Assembly (NCBI RefSeq): GCF_026212465.1
Contig: NC_080048.1
Location: 34,062,422 to 34,126,421 of the forward strand
From: Amaranthus tricolor
Taxonomy: Eukaryota > Streptophyta > Magnoliopsida > Caryophyllales > Amaranthaceae
DNA: 64,000 nucleotides
Reading direction: 5' to 3'
Shown: positions 58,490-64,000 of the stretch, piece by piece
Position numbering within the stretch: the first letter of the stretch is position 1
Layout: every line of letters begins with the position of its first letter
Program-made: the position numbers and the translations under genes
The notes under the pieces: generated by a model
Seen by the model: only the letters and a program-made list of their open reading frames with translations
The model's database searches: none
What the model was told of the DNA's origin: nothing

Positions 58490-59146
58490 AAAAATAAACT
58501 AACCTTTGTTCTATCAATTGAAAATAAACCTAACTATTGTTTATTTTTAAATAAACTCACCTATTCGGTATAATTGTTGAAAATAAACTCAACTATTGTT
58601 TATTCCTAATCCTTGACTTACAAAGAAGTTTTGAAAATTATGAGAAACAATCACTCGGTTTATTTTTAGCAAATATACCTGATAGGTGAGTTTATTTTAA
58701 AATAAATAATAAATGAATTTATTTTCAGCAGATTAAGCATAGATTGGTTTATTATTAATAAATTACCCTTGAATAAAAAATAACTAGTTAATAGAAATAT
58801 ATATGTAGTGATATTAGTATAAGAACTCCCTTAATATAAAACTCAAAAAAATCGAAATGTATACAAAAGTATGGTAATATAGATGTCATTGCGTAGAAAA
58901 TGAAAAACAATCATGAATTTAATTAATTATTAATTAATTAATTAATTTTGTTTTAATAAGTTTTTTGAATGTCACGTCATTATTTACATTAATTTGACAT
59001 GGCTTTAAAATATTTCAATAAATTATGCCTATTGTAAATTTTTTTAATTTATTTAAATTAATAAAAGTATTATTTCTAAAAAGAAATTGTCATTTAATAA
59101 ATAAACAATTAAATATTATTTCATTCTTCAAAGCTCTAATTAGCTA
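58490..59146. other. Intergenic, nothing recognised
   Basis: AT-rich, with a TAAT/ATTA simple repeat at 58918-58950 and several variants of AATAAACTCACCTATTC/TGTTTATT in both orientations at 58495-58745. No gene. Confidence 0.4.
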
Positions 59147-60843
59147 CTCTCTCCGTTCTTTTAAGTTTGTCCATTTTAAGTATTTCACACTTATTAAGAA
59201 AAACATAATCTTTTATTGTAGTGGGTATTTTAATTAGATAGTGGTATAAAGTAATGATTGTATTGAAAGTATGAGAGAGAAAATTAAAATAAAACAAAAT
59301 TTAAAGAACAAAAAAATAATTGCATTTAATTGATGAGAGAGAACCTTACAAATACACTTAAGAGTAACAAACCCACTAAATTTTCCAAATCAGGAAAGTT
59401 TTGGTGGGTTTTCTAAAAAAGGATGGAAAATGGCAAAAATCAAAATGAAATTCAACTAACTTATCTAGAAACAAACAATTGCATTGGGCAATTTTTAAGT
59501 ACATGGATTAATACATTAAATCTATCTAATCAAAGTTTACAAGTATAATCATCAAAAAACCTTCCAAATTCTGTTTTGGGAGTATATAATTGCTGAACCA
59601 AGTATAATGAGAATCATCATCTCCCATTTGTGAACCCAAAAACACCATTGATATAAATGTTGTTGTGCTGAAACCCCAAAACACCAAAAACAGCAAAAAA
59701 AATTCAACAGTTGCTGAACCATGTATAAGCAGGTGCTGTGCTGAAAACAGTAACCAATCACCCACAAAAAAATCCAATTGCACACTGCATCACAGCCTTA
59801 TTCATGGCTTCCAGGAAGTGAGGACGAAATCGAGGGGGCATGGTATTTTGGATCAAGCCAATATGATCCTCAATCAACCTCAGAATCAGATGACATCCTA
59901 AACATAAATGACATCCTAAAGCCCAAATTTCCGATTGTTCTCAGCTATAAATTAAAAAACATAAACATAAATGCCTTACAATCATCAACAACGTTTCTTA
60001 GGGTTTTTTTTGCCCTAGTAACAAGTACTTCAAGAGTATCAAAAACCACCAAATTTGGGTCTTCTTCAACAGAAGGACTAAAGAGTCATTTTAGTAGGAG
60101 AATCATACACAAAATTAACAATCTTCAAAGGGGATCTTTTCCATTAGAGTATGAATAAGAAAGGGGAGAAAACGTAGTCTCGCGATAATGTGAACATGCA
60201 TCATTTTCAATGGACTTTTGATAGGCCTCAAGTTCTTTCTTAGACCACCTTAAAATCTCATTTGAATATGAATGTGGCCGGCCATACAAGGTACACAAAC
60301 ATAAATCCCCATAATCACAAAGGCCATCATAAAGATAACTAGGAATTGTTGAAGAACTAGTAGATCTCTTGTTTTCCATATTCAAAAATCAAATTAAAAC
60401 AAAACTTTGAAGAAACGTTAATGGTAGTTAAAGAACAAGGGGTTGATTTTGGAGATTAAGGCCAAAATTTATAAAACTTACCTCAAAATGTAGAGAAAAA
60501 GCTGATCTTTATTTTAGTTCAATAAAAATGAACTAAAGTTAAGGGATTAACAGGGGGAAATGGTTCAAAGAAGCCATGAAAATGGCGAGTTTGAAAACAA
60601 AGAGTGAGGAAAAGAGAGATCAGAGAGACACGACAATTGAGGGGGCATAATGAAGGGGCGGGTGATACGAGAGAAATAAATGAGTGAGAGAGTGAATATA
60701 CTAGAGAAATAAGAGAGTGAGAGAAAGAAATGAGGGCATATTAGGAAAAAAAGATTTCCAAAAATAGAAAGTATTTTAAAGTGGACAAATTTTTGAAATT
60801 ACCCATTACAATAAGGTAGACAAACTTAAAAGAACGAAGGAAG
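59147..60843. mobile_element. Large Stowaway-type element (1.7 kb) with gene-like cargo
   Basis: The left end CTCTCTCCGTTCTTTTAAG and the right end, read on the minus strand, CTTCCTTCGTTCTTTTAAG are inverted for about 25 bp. Both abut TA (59145-59146 and 60844-60845), as for Tc1/mariner-type Stowaway elements. Ordinary Stowaways are 100-500 bp; this one holds about 1.2 kb of less AT-rich DNA in place of a transposase. The cargo on the minus strand has a pyrimidine-rich leader (60560-60660), a possible GT-AG intron in the leader (donor GTAAGT near 60479), and a start codon at 60379. Confidence 0.6.
60125..60379 (-). CDS. 84-codon frame inside the Stowaway-type element
   Basis: I do not recognise this protein. 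It starts at an ATG preceded by a leader-like sequence, ends at a TGA, and reads MENKRSTSSSTIPSYLYDG at the N-terminus with ILRWSKKELEAYQKSIEND in the middle (amphipathic, likely helical) and a Ser/Tyr-rich end. Composition looks more like a real protein than most frames in this window. After the stop the minus strand continues with a T-rich, less coding-like sequence and a second frame to about 59526. On the plus strand 59778-60158 is open for 126 codons with an acidic segment (PGSEDEIEGAWYFGSSQYDP); I cannot tell which strand was used. It could be a captured 5' gene piece. Confidence 0.3.
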   Translation of the reverse strand: MENKRSTSSSTIPSYLYDGLCDYGDLCLCTLYGRPHSYSNEILRWSKKELEAYQKSIENDACSHYRETTFSPLSYSYSNGKDPL

Positions 60844-62080
60844 TAACATTTAAAATTTTCTAATTGTTTTATTATATTGTATAATATTGCTAATAAGATG
60901 AAAATTTCATACATCCACCCACCCAAACTATATTTAAGTAGGTATAAATTTTGTTAAATTTTTTGGAACTTTGGTAAGTTCATTGTTATTTATACATAAA
61001 AGAAACCTAAACAAGGGCTATTCAGCTTCACGTCGTAGTATCAACTCTCAACAATAATGTGTGCCTTGTCCCCCATTGTGACAACATAGACTTAAACACA
61101 CTTGAGCCACTAGGGGCGAGCCTGCACCAAGATAGGATCCTCCAGACTTTCAATCTCGCATACAATCAGTCCTCTCAATCACTGGAAGGATGATTGATTT
61201 CAATTCACACAATACGACCATCAATCAACCCAAAAAACCAATTCTTAGTTCTCAGGCCAACCACAGTCACCCCTTTATCTTGGCTTCACTCGCCAATGAA
61301 GATGACTCCACACACCTCTCCTTGAGTTCCACTCAATAACTGAAGAGATGACACTCTAAATTGTTCCATAATTTAGCAATGTAAAGGTGTTCCACACTCT
61401 TCTGTAAGGCTGATTGATTTTGAGACAAATGCACACACAAAGAAAACAAGGAAGAGAATTTCACCACTTGAACAAAAAAATGATTAATGATCATTAAGAA
61501 TCAAATCTGAATCGTTTGTACAAGAGAGGCAACCTTTATATAGGTTTCTAACTACATAACGGCTCGTAATACATCACGTGCCATAAATCACACGTTTTTA
61601 AAACAAAACAGAAACAGAAATATTAACAGAAAATCAAGTTGATCATCAGTATATTGATTAGCTGACTGGGGCACCTTGTGCTTGGGTTTCAGAGACCTGT
61701 GTGTATCATCAGTAGGGTTCTTGGCCCTTGGTGACTAGGTCCATGTACCAAGATGTCATTTCTGCGGTTGTCCAGGTTCTTAGTGCACAAGTTTGGTCTC
61801 CACATGTTGTGCTAGGTAGGCTGGTCGATGGTTGTTCTGCTGTGTTGATCTGCTGCTATATTCTGATCTGTATGTGATTCTGTTGTACTGATTTCTGTGT
61901 GTTGTCCCTGATTGTGATGCTCCTAACCTCTTGCATGGTTTTCATCTTCATAAGTTGATTGATCTTGGGTTGTATCAGGTTGTGCTGAACCATGTACTGA
62001 AATGTGTTCGGGACTAGGCACACATGGTTCAAAGCCTATTTCCTAATCTTAGGTAATGTAAATCAGCCTAAGTTCTAAAG
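60844..62080 (-). repeat. copia-type LTR region in minus orientation
   Basis: From about 61010 the sequence is GC-richer and stop-rich. On the minus strand, ACCTATATAAAGGTTGCC at about 61532-61549 is a TATA box followed by CTCTCTTGTACAAACGATTC, then a leader with TTGTGTGTGCATTTGTCTC. The opposite side (61650-62030) has the T/G-rich text of a U3 region. This resembles a long plant copia LTR. No coding domain is attached, so it is a solo LTR or fragment. 60844-61009 shows nothing recognisable. Confidence 0.45.
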
Positions 62081-62220
62081 CTAAAATGGAAACTAATGTC
62101 TCAATTTGCCAATAATGTCATATCCAACGTAGAACACAGCTTGTAAAATTGTAGTCGTATTACTTTTACCAAATAAGTAATAGAGGCCGAAATCGAGCCT
62201 GAAGTATAGTATGGACTTAG

Positions 62221-62996
62221 TCCGCACTAATATTAGAGTGGACCAACTTTTACACTCCACTCTACTCAACTCTTCCATTTCATTCCACTTCACTCTTACA
62301 TTTCACTCCACTCTTCCATAGTTCCATGCTATTTCATTTCATTTATACTCTTACACTTCACTCCACTCTACTTTACTCTTACACTCTACTCTACTTTATT
62401 CTTATGCTCTTACACTTCACTCCACTCTTATAAAATTATAAAAAAAATAAATAATAAAAAATTAAAAAATTAAAATCACATGACCATTGTTTTCAAAAAA
62501 AAATTTTTCCAATCACTTTAAAGTTTGTAGTAAAAGATAACTTTTTCATACAAAAGAGGTAAAATTATATCACAATAAGGCTCACCATGATTGTAAAACT
62601 TTAAAATAAATAATAATTTTGTAACATTACAAATCAATTTCAAATTTAGTTTCCTTGTGGTAAAATTAAAAACCGAACAACATAAAAATATAAGTTTTAC
62701 ATTAATTACACCCTACAAAAACATCTTTATATATCATAATGGATAATTTTGTCTTACTAAAGAGGTAACATTAAATTTAAATACAGATCGCCTTCATTAT
62801 AAACTCTAAAAAAATATTTTTGTACAATTACAAATCAATTTCAAAATTTGTTGTTAATATATGATAAAATTTTAAACCAAACACAACAAATACAAGTTAC
62901 ATTATAAGAGAAGGATAATACTCATATAATATAGAGTAAAGAGTAAAGAAAGTAGATATAAGAGTGATAAAACTTAGTCCACACTATTCTAGTATG
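62221..62996. mobile_element. MITE with ACTTAGTCC-type inverted ends
   Basis: CACTAATATTAGAGTGGACC at the left and, on the minus strand, CATACTAGAATAGTGTGGAC at the right are inverted. The left arm continues into an ACTCTTACACTTCACTCC-rich simple tract (62240-62430). The interior is AT-rich with a pair of related segments (62500-62660 and 62715-62860). The target duplication is not clear. Confidence 0.45.
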
Positions 62997-63473
62997 AACC
63001 AAGTCAACATAAGAATTTCTCTATAAGACTCATTTCTTTCATTTTGGCTAAAACTCGTAAAATACCAAAAATAGCAATAAACAAGGAACCCGAGAAAATT
63101 ACTAATGAGATCATAAATTATTATAAGATACAGAAAATCTTAATAGAAAATAAATACAAAAAATTATCATTGAAATTTATCCAAAATTACTACAATCTTC
63201 GGAACTCCGTGCTCTCGCGCATGGGCAGCGAGGGCACCTGTGTCCGCCCCTGACTTGAGCTGCTGTACATTTCAATTCTAGTATCCTGCAGATTTCAAAT
63301 TCCACGCTTTTAGTTTTAGCAAATGTAGATAATGTAGATGCAGGAAATTATAGAAAAATATGTACAGAATGTGATCAGAAATGAAGTACTCAAACAGAAA
63401 TGGCTATAATAAATAAAATACTGAAACATCATACCTGTGCATATAAAATTATCAGCTTAAAGAGCGTGCAGCC
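62997..63473. other. 3' flank of the cohesin-subunit gene
   Basis: No gene. A short GC-rich patch at 63200-63255 (GTGCTCTCGCGCATGGGC ... GTGTCCGCCCCTGA) looks like the end of a decayed hAT or CACTA transposon. The rest is AT-rich, and the last 170 bp probably hold the 3' untranslated region of the minus-strand gene. Confidence 0.4.
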
Positions 63474-64000
63474 TTAAATTTTGGCTGTCAACTTCAAAGT
63501 AATATCACCATAGGGCTCATCTTGTTTAACATCAATTCGTCCGGCACTTTTCAAAACCTGCCGTACGTAAAAACCATCGACAAAGCAATAGATCAGTACT
63601 AACTCGGTAGGTTTGAGGCGAACCTTGAAAAAACATTGCGTAAATTTACCAAAGTTTCATAGAACATTCGTGCACATATCTTCCTTTGTCTTCCTTCCAA
63701 GATGGATTTCAAACTTAGCTCTTCGGATGGGTATTTGGATAGTGGGGAATGATTTTCCAGATACTGAGCCACGGCCCTGAAACCAGAAAACAGATTAGAT
63801 CTTGCAGTTGTTGAAAATACTTCACATGTGAGACAAGATCTCATATCGATAAAATAGTTGTTTGTGAACTTGCATATATATGGGTGGGCTAATCTTCCTA
63901 ATACCATATAGTTTTAGGAAACAATGAACCTCACCAAGTGTATGTGCAAGTCAATGCTCTTGACCCGTGGGTTTGTGAGCCCGAACCCACGGGTGTCCCA
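63474..64000 (-). CDS. RAD21/REC8-family cohesin subunit, last two exons (partial)
   Basis: On the minus strand exon 63776-63650 begins after a CAG acceptor with one base that completes a codon, then reads AVAQYLENHSPLSKYPSEEL and ends ICARMFYETL before GTAAAT. The last exon 63557-63474 continues in frame, VLKSAGRIDVKQDEPYGDIT, to a TAA. Together these 69 residues match the C-terminal winged-helix of alpha-kleisins, which binds the SMC1 head to close the cohesin ring in the nucleus (compare the usual L.GK.RKEASRMFFETLVLK). Upstream exons lie beyond the right edge; 63777-64000 is intron. Here RKIC replaces the usual RKEA, a small variation. Which paralogue (RAD21 or REC8) cannot be decided from this piece. 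Confidence 0.75.
63963..63994. repeat. Hairpin, 11-bp perfect arms
   Basis: ACCCGTGGGTT at 63963-63973 pairs with AACCCACGGGT at 63984-63994, loop 10 bases. It is GC-rich inside an intron of the cohesin gene, so it may be the tip of a transposon whose remainder lies outside the window. Confidence 0.65.

Overview
This window is eukaryotic nuclear DNA from a flowering plant, most likely a eudicot. It is AT-rich and gene-poor, has GT-AG introns, and carries plant-type gene families (DUF1645, plant carboxylesterase, a membrane-anchored sulfotransferase-like protein, an alpha-kleisin). Its transposons are also plant-typical: Ty1/copia and Ty3/gypsy retroelements, Stowaway, Tourist, MULE-like and hAT-like elements. 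I cannot name the genus from sequence alone.

Four host genes are supported. (1) 26201-27187, minus: single-exon DUF1645-family protein, 328 aa. (2) 30910-37935, minus: six-exon sulfotransferase-like protein, 345 aa. I joined its exons by reading splice sites, and every junction keeps frame. (3) 55824-56816, plus: intronless plant carboxylesterase, 330 aa, with a complete catalytic triad. (4) 63474 to beyond the right edge, minus: the last two exons of a RAD21/REC8-family cohesin subunit. These genes have unrelated roles and do not form a cluster.

Most of the rest is mobile DNA in different stages of decay. 1-6.5 kb: LTR-like sequence and a pair of inverted 300-bp arms, each made of two tandem units. 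6.5-26 kb: an intergenic desert with many MITEs, including a hAT-like element with an 8-bp target duplication (17248-18168) and a foldback element (12348-12830). 27-31 kb: a MITE beside the DUF1645 promoter and a roughly 205-bp tandem array behind the sulfotransferase gene. 31-38 kb: sulfotransferase introns loaded with transposon pieces. 40-44 kb: Ty3/gypsy leader sequence, a broken plant-mobile-domain gene and a minisatellite. 44342-50744: a dead Ty1/copia element whose 5' LTR is split by a 1.49-kb probable solo LTR. 52.8-54.7 kb: a Tourist-like MITE split by a 1.6-kb TIR element that carries a 200-codon piece of a host gene. 57.5-60.8 kb: a 948-bp palindromic element with a perfect 9-bp target duplication, then a 1.7-kb Stowaway-type element carrying gene-like cargo. 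61-63 kb: a copia-type LTR region and another MITE.

I found no clear new enzymatic system. The most interesting feature is the concentration of cargo-carrying or palindromic TIR elements (13.9-15.6, 17.2-18.2, 53.0-54.6, 57.5-58.5 and 59.1-60.8 kb), two of which carry gene-like open frames. All family names come from motif recognition by eye; no database search was possible. Coordinates of repeat edges are approximate unless a target-site duplication is given.
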